From NCBI GenBank assembly GCA_014874475.1, contig JADBJJ010000012.1, positions 160,657 through 224,656 of the forward strand: 64,000 bases of DNA. Reading direction: 5' to 3'. Each line of letters starts with the position of its first letter. The stretch's first letter is position 1. Made by a program: the position numbers and the translations under genes. This stretch comes from Chloroflexota bacterium. Lineage in GTDB: Bacteria > Chloroflexota > Anaerolineae > B4-G1 > DUEL01. The notes below the pieces were generated by a model that was given only the letters and a program-made list of their open reading frames with translations, was not told where the DNA came from and did not search any database. This document shows, in pieces, positions 33,254-45,981 of the stretch.

Positions 33254-34351
33254 ATGGCAGAAGAAGTACACGTTTGGGCGGAGCCCCTTAGGGCATTCTG
33301 CGAACGGGTCTTCCGGAAACTGGATGTGCCGGAAGAGGATGCCCGCATCACCGCCGATGTGCTGGTGGCGGCGGACCTGCGCGGGATTGATTCTCACGGC
33401 GTGGCCCGACTGCGCCGGTACGTGGAAGGGTTGCAGACCGGCATGATGGTCGCCCGTCCTCAAGAGCGGGTGGTGCGTGAGACGCCGGTCACGGCCCTCA
33501 TAGATGCCGGCGCCGGTTTGGGGCAGCCTGTCTCCTACCGGGCGATGCGGCTGGCCATCCGCAAGGCGCTGGAATTCGGCGCAGGGTTCGTCGCTGTGTG
33601 CAACTCCAACCACTACGGCATCGCCGGATATTATGCTATGATGGCCCTGGAACACGACTGTATCGGCATGTCCATGACCAATGCCGACGTCCTGGTCGTG
33701 CCGACCTTTGGCCGCAACGCGATGCTGGGGACCAATCCCATCGCCATCGCTGCACCCGCCGGAGAAGAGCCCCCCTTCGTCCTGGATATGGCCACCAGCA
33801 CCGTCCCCCGGGGCAAACTGGAGGTCTATCACCGGCTGGGAAAGCCGATGCCACTGGGGTGGGCCACCGATGAGCGCGGCATCGCCACCGAAGACGCGGG
33901 TCTCGTGCTGGAGAACTTCAAGAATCGGGCCGGCGGCGGCCTGCTCCCACTGGGTGGCGAAGGGGAACTGCTCAGCGGACACAAGGGGTATGGCCTGGCT
34001 CTCTGGGTGGACGTCTTCTGCGCGGTTCTCTCCGGTGCCGCCTACGCCGACTTGGTCTACCCGAAAACGCCGGATGGCAAGCCTCTGCCTGCCAACCTGG
34101 GCCACTTCTTCGGGGCCTGGCGGGTGGATGGATTCCGGCCTCTGGATGAATTCAAGGCCGCGATGGATGACCTGCAGCGGCGGTTGAAGAACGCTCCGAA
34201 GGCGGAGGGTGCCACCCGTATCTACATCCATGGAGAGAAAGAGTACGAGGAAACAGAGCGGCGGCAGCGGGAGGGCATCCCGCTGAACCCCAAAGTCGCG
34301 GCCGACCTGCGGGCGATTGCCGCCGAACTGGGGGTGGAGTACGACTTATAA
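33254..34351 (+). CDS. Malate/L-lactate dehydrogenase family (Ldh2) oxidoreductase
   Basis: 365 aa from ATG 33254 with GGAGGGG upstream. Signature DSHGVARLRRYVEGL, SNHYGIAGYYA, TNPIAIAAP, VLDMATSTVPRGKLEVYHR and LSGHKGYGLALWVDVFCAVLSGA place it in the Ldh2/ComC NAD(P)-dependent family, unrelated to classical lactate dehydrogenase. It reduces or oxidises 2-hydroxy acids such as malate, lactate or sulfolactate; the exact substrate is not readable. Full length. A short palindrome lies between it and the chelatase gene upstream. Confidence 0.9.
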   Translation: MAEEVHVWAEPLRAFCERVFRKLDVPEEDARITADVLVAADLRGIDSHGVARLRRYVEGLQTGMMVARPQERVVRETPVTALIDAGAGLGQPVSYRAMRLAIRKALEFGAGFVAVCNSNHYGIAGYYAMMALEHDCIGMSMTNADVLVVPTFGRNAMLGTNPIAIAAPAGEEPPFVLDMATSTVPRGKLEVYHRLGKPMPLGWATDERGIATEDAGLVLENFKNRAGGGLLPLGGEGELLSGHKGYGLALWVDVFCAVLSGAAYADLVYPKTPDGKPLPANLGHFFGAWRVDGFRPLDEFKAAMDDLQRRLKNAPKAEGATRIYIHGEKEYEETERRQREGIPLNPKVAADLRAIAAELGVEYDL

Positions 34352-34412
34352 GGTTAGCCAGTAGAGGTCAGAGGGTATTTCTGTGATATTTACCAGGACT
34401 GGGTGGTCGAAT

Positions 34413-35315
34413 ATGGAGCGCTACGGGGGGCAGGCGGTGATTGAGGGGGTGATGATGCGGAGCACCCGCCGCATGGCGATGGCCGTTCGCAACCCCCGGG
34501 GGGAGATTGTCCTCCGCACCGAGCCCCTTCGGTCGGCGATATACCGGGGAGTGATCCCCCGCATCCCCCTCCTGCGCGGGCTGACTATGCTCTGGGACGC
34601 GCTGGGATTGGGGATTCGTGCGCTGATGTGGTCGGCGGATGTGGCTCTCGGTGAAGAGGAGAAAGCGGGTTCATTCAGCGGCGTGATGGGATGGGTCAGC
34701 GGGCTGTTGGGTCTGGCCCTGGGCGTTGGCCTTTTCATGGTTCTGCCGTCCGTGCTGGTGGGCCTGCTCCCCGTACCGCTCTCCCCTCTGGCAGATAGCC
34801 TGCTGGAGGGACTGGTCCGGTTGCTCTTGGTGGTGGGCTACATCTGGGGGGTCGGGTTTCTGCCCGACATCCGCCGAGTTTTCGCCTACCACGGGGCGGA
34901 GCACAAAACCATCAACGCCTACGAGGCCGGCGTGCCGCTGACGGTGGAGGCCGTTCAGGCTCATTCCACCGCCCACACCCGGTGCGGCACGTCCTTTCTG
35001 TTGACCGTGGTGGTCATTTCCGTCCTGGTCCTGGCTCCGCTGGGGCAGTTGCCGCTGATGTGGCGGGTCCTCAGCCGGATACTGGCGATCCCGCTCATTG
35101 TCGGCTTGGCCTACGAGTGGATGCAGTTCAGCGCTCGCTTTGCCGATCGGCCCTGGATGCGCCCGCTGGTGGGCCCGAACCTGGCATTGCAACGACTCAC
35201 CACCCGCCCGCCCGACGACGGGATGGTGGAGGTAGCCATCCGGGCGCTGAAGGCGGTTATGGAGGATACCCGAACTCAGGAGACACCAGATGGAACCCCG
35301 GGGACGATACTTTGA
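34413..35315 (+). CDS. DUF1385 family membrane protein
   Basis: 300 aa from ATG 34413 (GGTGG 7 nt upstream); a GTG at 34383 is the other choice. It begins with the DUF1385 hallmark RYGGQAVIEGVMMRS, then VRNPRGEIVL and RIPLLRGLTMLWDALGLG. Four or so helices follow, with AYHGAEHKTINAYEAG and HTRCGTSFLLTVV between them. The conserved His/Glu/Cys set suggests metal binding. Function is not established. It overlaps the MaoC gene by 26 bp, so the two are translated together. Confidence 0.9.
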   Translation: MERYGGQAVIEGVMMRSTRRMAMAVRNPRGEIVLRTEPLRSAIYRGVIPRIPLLRGLTMLWDALGLGIRALMWSADVALGEEEKAGSFSGVMGWVSGLLGLALGVGLFMVLPSVLVGLLPVPLSPLADSLLEGLVRLLLVVGYIWGVGFLPDIRRVFAYHGAEHKTINAYEAGVPLTVEAVQAHSTAHTRCGTSFLLTVVVISVLVLAPLGQLPLMWRVLSRILAIPLIVGLAYEWMQFSARFADRPWMRPLVGPNLALQRLTTRPPDDGMVEVAIRALKAVMEDTRTQETPDGTPGTIL

Positions 35316-35736
35316 GGACTTCGTCATCGGCGAAGAGATAGAATCGGCGCCGCGCACCATCACCGAAGCGGACATTCTGACCTTTGCCGAACTTTCCGGC
35401 GATAACAACCCGCTGCATGTGGACCCGGAGTATGCGCGGACGACGGTGTTTGGAGAGCGCATCGCCCACGGCCTGCTGGGGCTCTCCGTCGCCAGCGGGC
35501 TGGCCTGGCAGACGGGCCTTATGGAAGGCACAGCCATCGCCTTTATCGGGCTGGACTGGAAATTCCGCGCCCCCATCCGGATTGGGGATACCATTCGGGT
35601 GCGGATGAGCGCGACGCAGAAAAGGGAAATGCCCCATCTGGGCGGAGGCTTTGTGACCATCTCCGCTGTTGTGTTGAACCAGCGGGATGAGGTGGTACAG
35701 AAAGGGACGTGGACCGTTTTGGTTCGCTCCCGATGA
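35290..35736 (+). CDS. MaoC-like hydratase
   Basis: 148 aa hot-dog fold protein. The R-hydratase/MaoC signature is complete: FAELSGDNNPLHVDPEYARTTVFGERIAHGLL with the catalytic Asp and His, then LDWKFRAPIRIGDTIRVRM. It would hydrate trans-2-enoyl-CoA to (R)-3-hydroxyacyl-CoA. The start lies inside the 3' end of the DUF1385 gene. Substrate chain length unknown. Confidence 0.88.
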   Translation: MEPRGRYFEDFVIGEEIESAPRTITEADILTFAELSGDNNPLHVDPEYARTTVFGERIAHGLLGLSVASGLAWQTGLMEGTAIAFIGLDWKFRAPIRIGDTIRVRMSATQKREMPHLGGGFVTISAVVLNQRDEVVQKGTWTVLVRSR

Positions 35737-35827
35737 GCATGGGAGCAGCGGTGGAGAGTATCCACCGAGCGATGGCCCAATGATCGGCCCGATGGGAGGG
35801 CGGCACAGCAGATAGGTGAAAACCCGT

Positions 35828-37168
35828 ATGAAAGAATCCACTGTAACCCCGTTGCCGACGCCGGTAGAGAAGGGGGGATCGGAACCCCTGACGGCGTCCG
35901 CACTTCCCCGGCGCAGTTCCATCGGATTGGGGCTGGCGAAGCCGTTGCTGGAACAGCGGGATTTCATGCTCCTTTGGGGGGGGCAACTGCTCTCCCAGAT
36001 CGGGGATCAGTGTCTTCTGATTGCGGCGGTCACTCTGATCACCCAACTCTCCCCTTCGCCTCTGGCCCTCCTGATCCCGGCACTCTCCCTGGCCTTCCCC
36101 CAAATCCTCTTCGGACTGGTGGGGGGCGTCATCGCCGACCGTATGGACCGCAAGTGGGTCATGATTGCCTCCGATCTCTTGCGGGCGCTCCTGGTCTTGG
36201 CCGCCCTGCTGGTGCGGACAGCAGACGATCTCTGGATTCTCTACCTGGCAGCGGCGGGGATGGCGATGGTTGGCGCCTTTTTCTACCCGGCCCGCAATGC
36301 CAGCATCCCCAACATCGTCCCCGGCAACCTCCTCCTGGCAGCCAACGGGATGATTCAAGGCAGTTACATTCTGGCCCTTATCCTGGGCCCGATGTTCGCC
36401 GGGAGCATTGTGGAACTGTGGGGATGGCCAGCAGCGATTATTTTTGACAGCGCTACCTTTGTGATCTCAGCGGCGACAATCTGGCTGATCCGTATCCCGC
36501 CGTTGCGGAACGGCGATTCCGGCCTGGCTCCCTCCCGGACCCTCTGGCAGGATATGCGGGTGGGACTCCGGTTTATCTATCGCTCCCCATCCCTTCGCCG
36601 GGTGCTACCAGTGACGGGTGTGGCGACCCTGGGCATCGGCGCTGTGGTCCTGCTGGCTATCCCCCACCTCAAACTCCAATTGGGGGCTGGAGGGCTGGAG
36701 TATGGGGGGGCAATGAGCGCGCTGGGCGTCGGCTCCATTCTGGGCGGACTGGTCGCGGCCCGCCTTTCGCACCGATTCTCCCTTCATTTGTTAGTGGGAT
36801 GGATGCTGATTCTGTCGGGTGGAGCCATCGTCGGTTTCGCCTACGCTCCCAACTACCTGGTTGTCCTCTTCAGCGTGGTGGCTTTGGGGATGTGCATCGT
36901 CATCGCCCGAGGAGCACTGGATACGATGGTTCAGGCCCTCTCTCCCGATGAAGTGCGGGGGCGGGTCCAGTCGGCAGTGGCGCTCATTGTCGCCGCTGGG
37001 ACAGCGTTGGCGGAGGGACTTTCGGCCTTCCTGGGCCACTTCCTGGGCGTGCAAATTATCTTCGTGGCAGCAGGCCTGGTCACTGCGGCGGCGGGTTTCG
37101 CCACCATCTACGCCCTCCGCGAAGTGGCCCTGCGGATCCGGATGCGGATTTCGGATACCGGTTTCTAA
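35828..37168 (+). CDS. MFS transporter (MFS_3, EntS/macrolide-efflux-like)
   Basis: 446 aa from ATG 35828 (AGGTG upstream; GTG 35816 possible). A soluble N-terminus of about 40 residues is followed by twelve helices. FMLLWGGQLLSQIGDQ, GGVIADRMDRKWVMI and FFYPARNASIPNIVP mark the MFS_3 subgroup, whose members export siderophores or macrolides. No linked biosynthetic genes are near. It is separated by about 90 bp from the MaoC gene. Confidence 0.85.
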   Translation: MKESTVTPLPTPVEKGGSEPLTASALPRRSSIGLGLAKPLLEQRDFMLLWGGQLLSQIGDQCLLIAAVTLITQLSPSPLALLIPALSLAFPQILFGLVGGVIADRMDRKWVMIASDLLRALLVLAALLVRTADDLWILYLAAAGMAMVGAFFYPARNASIPNIVPGNLLLAANGMIQGSYILALILGPMFAGSIVELWGWPAAIIFDSATFVISAATIWLIRIPPLRNGDSGLAPSRTLWQDMRVGLRFIYRSPSLRRVLPVTGVATLGIGAVVLLAIPHLKLQLGAGGLEYGGAMSALGVGSILGGLVAARLSHRFSLHLLVGWMLILSGGAIVGFAYAPNYLVVLFSVVALGMCIVIARGALDTMVQALSPDEVRGRVQSAVALIVAAGTALAEGLSAFLGHFLGVQIIFVAAGLVTAAAGFATIYALREVALRIRMRISDTGF

Positions 37169-37293
37169 TGCGTTTCTAATACAACTCTAACGGTTTTCTC
37201 ATACATCAGTGGCATACTGTTACCGCGATATTTCCGGCTTGTAGGGTAACTTTGTGAGTTTCCCTACCAATCTGCTGATCTGGAGGTCTTGGT

Positions 37294-39201
<1,908 letters not shown>

Positions 39202-39266
39202 CGCGCACGGAGCGCGGAGCGGGTGTTCCGTATCCTGTGTGTGCTGGTGGAGAGGGAGGACAGGCC

Positions 39267-39899
39267 GTGTCGACCCGAAAGAAAATCCCCATTCGCATTG
39301 TCCAGCCGGAACTGGAGGAGGCGCCGCCTTCGCCGGTCGTGCCGGTGGATGAGGCGCCCCCGCCGGTGGCGGAGGCCCCACCGCCGGCGCCGCCAACGAC
39401 AGCCGCCGCTCCGCCGGCCCCGGCGGGCCCTTCGGAAGAACACGCATTGAGAGAGGAACTGGAACAGTGGAAAGACCGGGCGCTGCGCTTAGAGGCGGAA
39501 ATGGATAACTTCCGCAAGCGGCTGCAGCGCCTGGCGGAGGAGCGCATCGCTGCCGACCGGGAGCGGCTGCTGCGGAACTTCCTGGATGTGGCCGACGACC
39601 TGGCCCGGGCCCTTTCTGTAGATGGCGCCGACGCGGAGTTCATCCGCCAGGGGGTGGAACTGACCCACCGCAGCCTGATGAACCTGATGAATCGGGAGGG
39701 AGTGACTCCGATAGAAGCCGACGGCCAGCCGTTTGACCCGGCCTGGCACGAAGCAGTGGGCACCGTTCCCGCGCAGCAGGTCGGCAAAGAGCCGGATACC
39801 GTTGTCCACGTTGTCCGGGCGGGTTACCGCATCGGCGACCGACTCCTGCGCCCGGCCCGGGTCATTGTCGCCACTGCTGAGCAGGAGCAACATTCGTAG
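39267..39899 (+). CDS. grpE: Nucleotide exchange factor GrpE
   Basis: 210 aa from GTG 39267 with GGGAGG 7 nt upstream; the track's ATG at 39237 has no such site. An Ala/Pro-rich disordered N-terminus is followed by the long helix (LEAEMDNFRKRLQRLAEERI), FLDVADDLARAL, and the beta-wing domain (VTPIEADGQPFDPAWHEAVGTV, VRAGYRIGDRLLRPARVIV). It releases ADP from DnaK. It lies 65 bp after dnaK, so they are one operon, ended by the hairpin at 39929-39967. Confidence 0.93.
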   Translation: MSTRKKIPIRIVQPELEEAPPSPVVPVDEAPPPVAEAPPPAPPTTAAAPPAPAGPSEEHALREELEQWKDRALRLEAEMDNFRKRLQRLAEERIAADRERLLRNFLDVADDLARALSVDGADAEFIRQGVELTHRSLMNLMNREGVTPIEADGQPFDPAWHEAVGTVPAQQVGKEPDTVVHVVRAGYRIGDRLLRPARVIVATAEQEQHS

Positions 39900-39928
39900 T
39901 CAGGCACATCGTTCGCAGTCAGGTACAC

Positions 39929-39967
39929 AGCGCAGCGGAGCGCCATAAAACGCGACTCCGCTGCGCT
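39929..39967. terminator. Bidirectional terminator between grpE and ligA
   Basis: Perfect 12-bp arms AGCGCAGCGGAG / CTCCGCTGCGCT with a 15-nt loop rich in A (CGCCATAAAACGCGA), followed by TTTGTC on the plus strand. Located between convergent genes. Confidence 0.55.
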
Positions 39968-40012
39968 TTGTCACCTGGACCGTCACCCGGAACACAAAAC
40001 CCAGATCGTTTC

Positions 40013-42086
<2,074 letters not shown>

Positions 42087-42117
42087 TCATAGATGTAGCA
42101 ACTCCGAAGGGGTTGCG

Positions 42118-43341
42118 CTACAACAGCCATAGGCTCACCGTCTCTATATGATAAGTCTGCGGGAACATATCCACCGGCTGGACGGCCTCCAGGCGGTATC
42201 CGGCGGCGGTCAGACGGCGGGCGTCCCGGGCCAAAGTGGCTGGGTCGCAGGAGACGTAAACCAGGCGCGCCGGATGGGCCGCTATCAGTCCTTCCAGCGC
42301 CTCCGGCGAGAGGCCCGTGCGCGGTGGGTCCACTACCGCCGCGTCCAGTGCTCCGGCGCGGTCCACTAACACCGCTTCCATCGGCCCTTCCACCACTTCC
42401 ACGTTCTCCAGATCGGCGGCGTTCGTCAGCAGGTCGTCCACAGCGTAGGGGTCTGCCTCCACCGCCACCACCAGGCCGGCCCGCTGGGCCAGAGGAAGGG
42501 TGAAGAGGCCCACGCCGCAGTAGCCATCCAGGACCACTTCGTGGCTTTCGGGGGCCAGGTAGTCCAGAACCAGCGAGACCAGCCGCTCCGCCTGGGCGGT
42601 ATTGGCCTGGAAGAAGGACGGGGCGGAAACGCGGTAGGTATATCCAGCGACCCGTTCGGTGAGATACCCCTCACCGATCAGGGTGACGGGCACTCCGTCC
42701 GAAGTGAGGAGGATGCAGGAGAGGGGCAGGTCTATTTCCAGTTCCGGGGCCTCGTCCTCCGCCGTCTCCAGGATGAGCATACGGTCGCCGGTAGCGGTGC
42801 CCGCCCGCAGTGTGAGCGCGGTCAGGTCCGGCAGTTCCAGGTCCAGCGCGTCATAGAGTTCGGAAAGGAACGGGTGCAGGATCAGACATTCGTCTATGGG
42901 GATGATGTCGCGTCGGTCTTCCTGGCAGAAGCCCAGGCCGCCGGAGGGGGCGGGATGGAAGCGGGCCTGATTGCGGTAGGCCCAGCCGGTAGGGTCGGGC
43001 AGGGTGGGGCGGACGGGCGGGTCGGAGAGGCCGCCGATACGGGCCAGTTGCTCCGCCACCACCTGCGTTTTGAGGCGGAGTTGGGCTGGGTAGGCGGTGT
43101 GTTGCAGGTGGCAGCCACCGCACCCTTCGGGCCCAAAGTATGGGCATGGTGGCCCGATCCGCTCCGGCGACGGTTCCAGAATCTCTGCCAGCCGCGCGCG
43201 GGCGTAACGGGGGTGGTCCTCCACAATTTCAGCGCGCACTGTCTCGCCGGGCAGAGCGTAGGGGACAAAGATGACTTTGCCCTCATATCGGCCGATGGCT
43301 GCGCCACCGTGGGCGATACCGGTCAAGTGAAGGGTGATCAT
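42118..43341 (-). CDS. TrmA/RlmD family RNA (uracil-5-)-methyltransferase
   Basis: 407 aa from ATG 43341 (MITLHLTGIAHGG); the track start 16 codons earlier lies across a possible promoter. An N-terminal TRAM domain is followed by Fe-S cysteines (CPYFGPEGCGGCHLQHTAYPAQL) and the SAM-binding Rossmann core (VVLDGYCGVGLFTLPLA). Then come DPPRTGLSP and the nucleophile Cys in YVSCDPATLARD. It methylates C5 of a uracil in 23S rRNA or tRNA; which one cannot be told. No Shine-Dalgarno sequence is seen. Confidence 0.9.
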   Translation of the reverse strand: MITLHLTGIAHGGAAIGRYEGKVIFVPYALPGETVRAEIVEDHPRYARARLAEILEPSPERIGPPCPYFGPEGCGGCHLQHTAYPAQLRLKTQVVAEQLARIGGLSDPPVRPTLPDPTGWAYRNQARFHPAPSGGLGFCQEDRRDIIPIDECLILHPFLSELYDALDLELPDLTALTLRAGTATGDRMLILETAEDEAPELEIDLPLSCILLTSDGVPVTLIGEGYLTERVAGYTYRVSAPSFFQANTAQAERLVSLVLDYLAPESHEVVLDGYCGVGLFTLPLAQRAGLVVAVEADPYAVDDLLTNAADLENVEVVEGPMEAVLVDRAGALDAAVVDPPRTGLSPEALEGLIAAHPARLVYVSCDPATLARDARRLTAAGYRLEAVQPVDMFPQTYHIETVSLWLL

Positions 43342-43478
43342 TTTGGGATGACGGTATATATGGAATGACCGACGGCTGGATGATTCCATTTTACACGTTC
43401 TGGGAGGGGATGCAAACGCGGGAGAGAGGCATCTTGCCTACTGAGGGAATTCCAGTAAAATATAACTATGGCCGCTGA

Positions 43479-43525
43479 GAGGACACGGGTGTTGATCCGT
43501 GAACCCCGCGCCGCTCCGTGTCCTC
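43479..43525 (+). ncRNA. Structured RNA or leader with alternative stems (candidate)
   Basis: Perfect 10-bp arms GAGGACACGG (43479-43488) and CCGTGTCCTC (43516-43525). Inside, CACGG can instead pair with a nearer CCGTG (43497-43501). The two pairings exclude each other. A weak promoter TTGCCT-16-TAAAAT (43434-43461) lies upstream. Located before the small membrane protein gene. No known riboswitch class recognised. Confidence 0.3.
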
Positions 43526-43646
43526 CCGTGTTCTCTGTTGGCTCTGTTACAGGAGCCGCACTGATCAGCGGAGCGCAGGTCGCCCGGCTAATGGAAACTG
43601 TGCAGGCCCGGTCTGTTATATTCCGATCACAAAGGGGTATAATGTT

Positions 43647-44024
43647 ATGTTACCTAACTTGGCCCAAACGTTGATCCGTATTCTGCTGATCCTGGTCCAC
43701 CTGGCCGGGCTGGTTGTCGCCGTCCTCCTGCTGGTGCGCCGCAGGGGGATAGCGCCCATCCTGGCGGCTACCGCGTTCACGCTGCTGATCCTGCTGGATG
43801 CTGCCCGGATTGTGCAGACGGCTCTTCTGCCCTCCATCGTTCGTCAAATTCGCTCCCCGCATGCCCTGCCCTGGGTCGTGGGAAGCCTGAACTGCTGTTG
43901 CGGCTTTCTGGATCTGGTTGCCTGGGGATGCCTGATCGCCGCCCTCTGGCTGGGAATGGGACGGTCTGAAGCAGAGCACGAAATACGGACGGAAAAGGAG
44001 GAAACATCGCTTCCTTCCGAATGA
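43647..44024 (+). CDS. Small membrane protein of unknown function
   Basis: 125 aa from ATG 43647. Three hydrophobic helices (IRILLILVHLAGLVVAVLLLV, GIAPILAATAFTLLILLDAA, LDLVAWGCLIAALWLGM) with a CCCGF motif before the last, and a charged C-terminal tail (EAEHEIRTEKEE). No family recognised. A TATAAT lies only 3 nt upstream of the ATG, so either the start is further downstream or that box is not its promoter. The 3' end overlaps queA by ATGA, so translation of queA depends on this gene. Confidence 0.55.
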   Translation: MLPNLAQTLIRILLILVHLAGLVVAVLLLVRRRGIAPILAATAFTLLILLDAARIVQTALLPSIVRQIRSPHALPWVVGSLNCCCGFLDLVAWGCLIAALWLGMGRSEAEHEIRTEKEETSLPSE

Positions 44025-45082
44025 GCGATTTTGAGTACCATCTGCCGCCGGAGTTGATCGCGCAGGAACCGGTGGAGCCCCGGGACGCGTCCCGGCTGAT
44101 GGTTGTGGAGCGCGCCACGGGGACGATTTTCCATCACATCTTCCGTGACTTGCCCCAGTTCCTCCGGCCGGGGGACCTGCTGGTTTACAACGACAGCCGG
44201 GTCATCCCGGCGCGCCTGTTTGCCCGCAAGCCCACCGGCGGACGAGTGGAAGTTCTCCTCCTACGCCCTCGCTCGGAGACGGTCTGGGAGGTGCTGGTGC
44301 GGGGGCGGGCGGTGCGCGTCGGTGGGCGTCTGGAGGTGCTGGACGGCCCGGATGGGGCCCCGACGGGGGCCGGGGCGAAGGTCCTGGAGGAAGGAGAGCG
44401 AGGGCTCCGGGTGCTGGCCTTTGACCGTCCGGTGCTGGCCCTGGCCGAAGCAGTCGGGCAGACCCCACTGCCACCGTACATCCGCCGTCCGCTGGCGGAC
44501 CCGGAGCGATACCAGACCGTCTATTCCCACACCCCGGGGTCGGCGGCGGCACCGACGGCGGGCCTTCACTTCACCCCTGAACTCCTCCTCCGGCTGCGGG
44601 AGATGGGGGTGGAGTCTGTCTTCGTTACCCTGCACGTGGGGCTGGATACCTTCCGTCCAGTGGAGGAAGAACGACCGGAGGGGCACCGGATTCACACCGA
44701 GTTCTGCCGTCTCCCACCAGAGGCGGCGGAGCGGATCAACCGGGCTAAAGCGGAGGGGCGGCGAGTGATTGCGGTGGGCACCACCTCGGTTCGGGTCCTG
44801 GAGACGACGGGCCTGGCGGCAGTGGGCGGTGACGCCGACGCCGAATCCTGCCCCTGGCGGGTGGTGATCCCCTACGAGGGTATGACCGACCTCTATATCT
44901 ACCCAGGTTTCCGCTTCCGGGTGGTGGATGCGCTGATTACCAATTTCCACCTGCCCCGGTCCACTCTCCTGCTGCTGGTGGCGGCTTTCTGCGGCAAGGA
45001 GTTGATGGACCGGGCCTATGCCGAAGCCGTGCGCCTTCGCTACCGGTTCTACAGTTTCGGGGACGCGATGCTCATCCTGTAG
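44021..45082 (+). CDS. queA: S-adenosylmethionine:tRNA ribosyltransferase-isomerase
   Basis: 353 aa, complete. SDFEYHLPPELIAQEPVEPRDASRLMVV at the N-terminus, VYNDSRVIPARL, the family core AAPTAGLHFTPELL, TLHVGLDTFRPV and GMTDLYIYPGFRF with ITNFHLPRSTLLLLVAAFCG near the end match QueA throughout. It transfers the ribosyl part of SAM to preQ1 in tRNA to form epoxyqueuosine. Start overlaps the preceding gene's stop. Confidence 0.96.
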   Translation: MSDFEYHLPPELIAQEPVEPRDASRLMVVERATGTIFHHIFRDLPQFLRPGDLLVYNDSRVIPARLFARKPTGGRVEVLLLRPRSETVWEVLVRGRAVRVGGRLEVLDGPDGAPTGAGAKVLEEGERGLRVLAFDRPVLALAEAVGQTPLPPYIRRPLADPERYQTVYSHTPGSAAAPTAGLHFTPELLLRLREMGVESVFVTLHVGLDTFRPVEEERPEGHRIHTEFCRLPPEAAERINRAKAEGRRVIAVGTTSVRVLETTGLAAVGGDADAESCPWRVVIPYEGMTDLYIYPGFRFRVVDALITNFHLPRSTLLLLVAAFCGKELMDRAYAEAVRLRYRFYSFGDAMLIL

Positions 45083-45093
45083 ATGACGTTGGG

Positions 45094-45114
45094 GGTGGCG
45101 GGGCCGCCGCCACC
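45094..45114. terminator. Hairpin between convergent queA and tpiA
   Basis: GGTGGCGG / CCGCCACC, 8-bp arms with a 5-nt loop, directly before the tpiA stop. No T tract on the plus side. Confidence 0.35.
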
Positions 45115-45115
45115 G

Positions 45116-45865
45116 TCACCCCCTGGCTGCGATCTGGGCGACGATGTCGGCGAAGGCGGCGGGGTCCCGGCCCCGACGGGTGGCCCCCAGGCCGTCTACA
45201 TCGGGGTTGGCCAGAAGGGCCGCCGCGTGCTCCGGTGTCACGCTCCCGCCGTAGATGATGCGGGCCTGCTCGGCGGTCTCTTCGCCGAACCGGTCCGCCA
45301 GCCAGCGGCGGATGGCCCTGCAGCCAGCGGCAGCATGGGCCGGCGACACCGGCTCCCGCTGCCCGATGGCCCCCTCCGGCTCGTAGACAAAAGCCATCCG
45401 GGCTACCGCTTCCTGGTCGCAACCGTCCAGCAAAACAGCCAGCCGTCCGGGGTCAAAGATTTCCCTAACGGCCTCACCGAAGAGGAGGATAGGGCGCAGG
45501 TTGCTTTCCAGCGCGGCCCGTACCTTTCGGTTCACCGCCTGGTCGTCTTCCCGCAGGCGGCGGCGTACTTCCCAGTGGCCGACCATTGCCCATGTGGCGC
45601 CGGCGTCGGCCAGCAGTTCGGCGGAGATAGCGCCGGTGTGGGCCTGACCAGGGCCAGGCCACAGGTCCTGTCCGCCTACCGCGATGGGGGTTCCCCTGAC
45701 GGCAGCAGCGACCGCCGCCAGCGCGGTGTATGGTGGGCAGAGCACAACCTCTACAGTATCCAGCCAGGGCCTAGCGCGGGAGAGAAACTCCCCCACAAAG
45801 GTCACGCTCTGGGCAATGGTCATCGCCATTTTCCAGTTCGCCAGCACAAAGGGCCGTCGGCTCAT
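45116..45865 (-). CDS. tpiA: Triosephosphate isomerase, divergent
   Basis: 249 aa from ATG 45865 (AGGAGG upstream; the track start is earlier). The catalytic residues of TPI are present: Lys in LANWKM, His in MVGHWEV, Glu in VYEPEGAIG. YGGSV also remains. But the loop-6 hinge PVWAIGTG is PEGAIGQR here, GHSERR is GHWEVRR, and the loop-8 GGAS is replaced by GATRRGRD. It probably interconverts dihydroxyacetone phosphate and glyceraldehyde 3-phosphate, though altered phosphate-gripping loops make a different substrate possible. Divergent from the DUF4380-like gene. Confidence 0.8.
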   Translation of the reverse strand: MSRRPFVLANWKMAMTIAQSVTFVGEFLSRARPWLDTVEVVLCPPYTALAAVAAAVRGTPIAVGGQDLWPGPGQAHTGAISAELLADAGATWAMVGHWEVRRRLREDDQAVNRKVRAALESNLRPILLFGEAVREIFDPGRLAVLLDGCDQEAVARMAFVYEPEGAIGQREPVSPAHAAAGCRAIRRWLADRFGEETAEQARIIYGGSVTPEHAAALLANPDVDGLGATRRGRDPAAFADIVAQIAARG

Positions 45866-45953
45866 CGGTTCCTCCTGGAACTCTGAAACAGGTCCTGTAC
45901 AGCGTACATTATCCCTCATCTTTCACTTCCCGGCAAAGCCCTCCACGAGGGGC

Positions 45954-45969
45954 GTGCCAGGCACTTCTG
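45954..45969. repeat. GTGCCAGGCACTTCTG repeat
   Basis: Core palindrome GTGCCAGGCAC plus TTCTG, just before the AGGAGG of the DUF4380-like gene; same core at 52587-52602 and related at 11356-11380. Confidence 0.5.
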
Positions 45970-45981
45970 TAGGAGGTTTTT

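Noticed and set aside
37169-37293. CIRCE operator upstream of dnaK
   Set aside because: No TTAGCACTC-N9-GAGTGCTAA-like inverted repeat in the gap.
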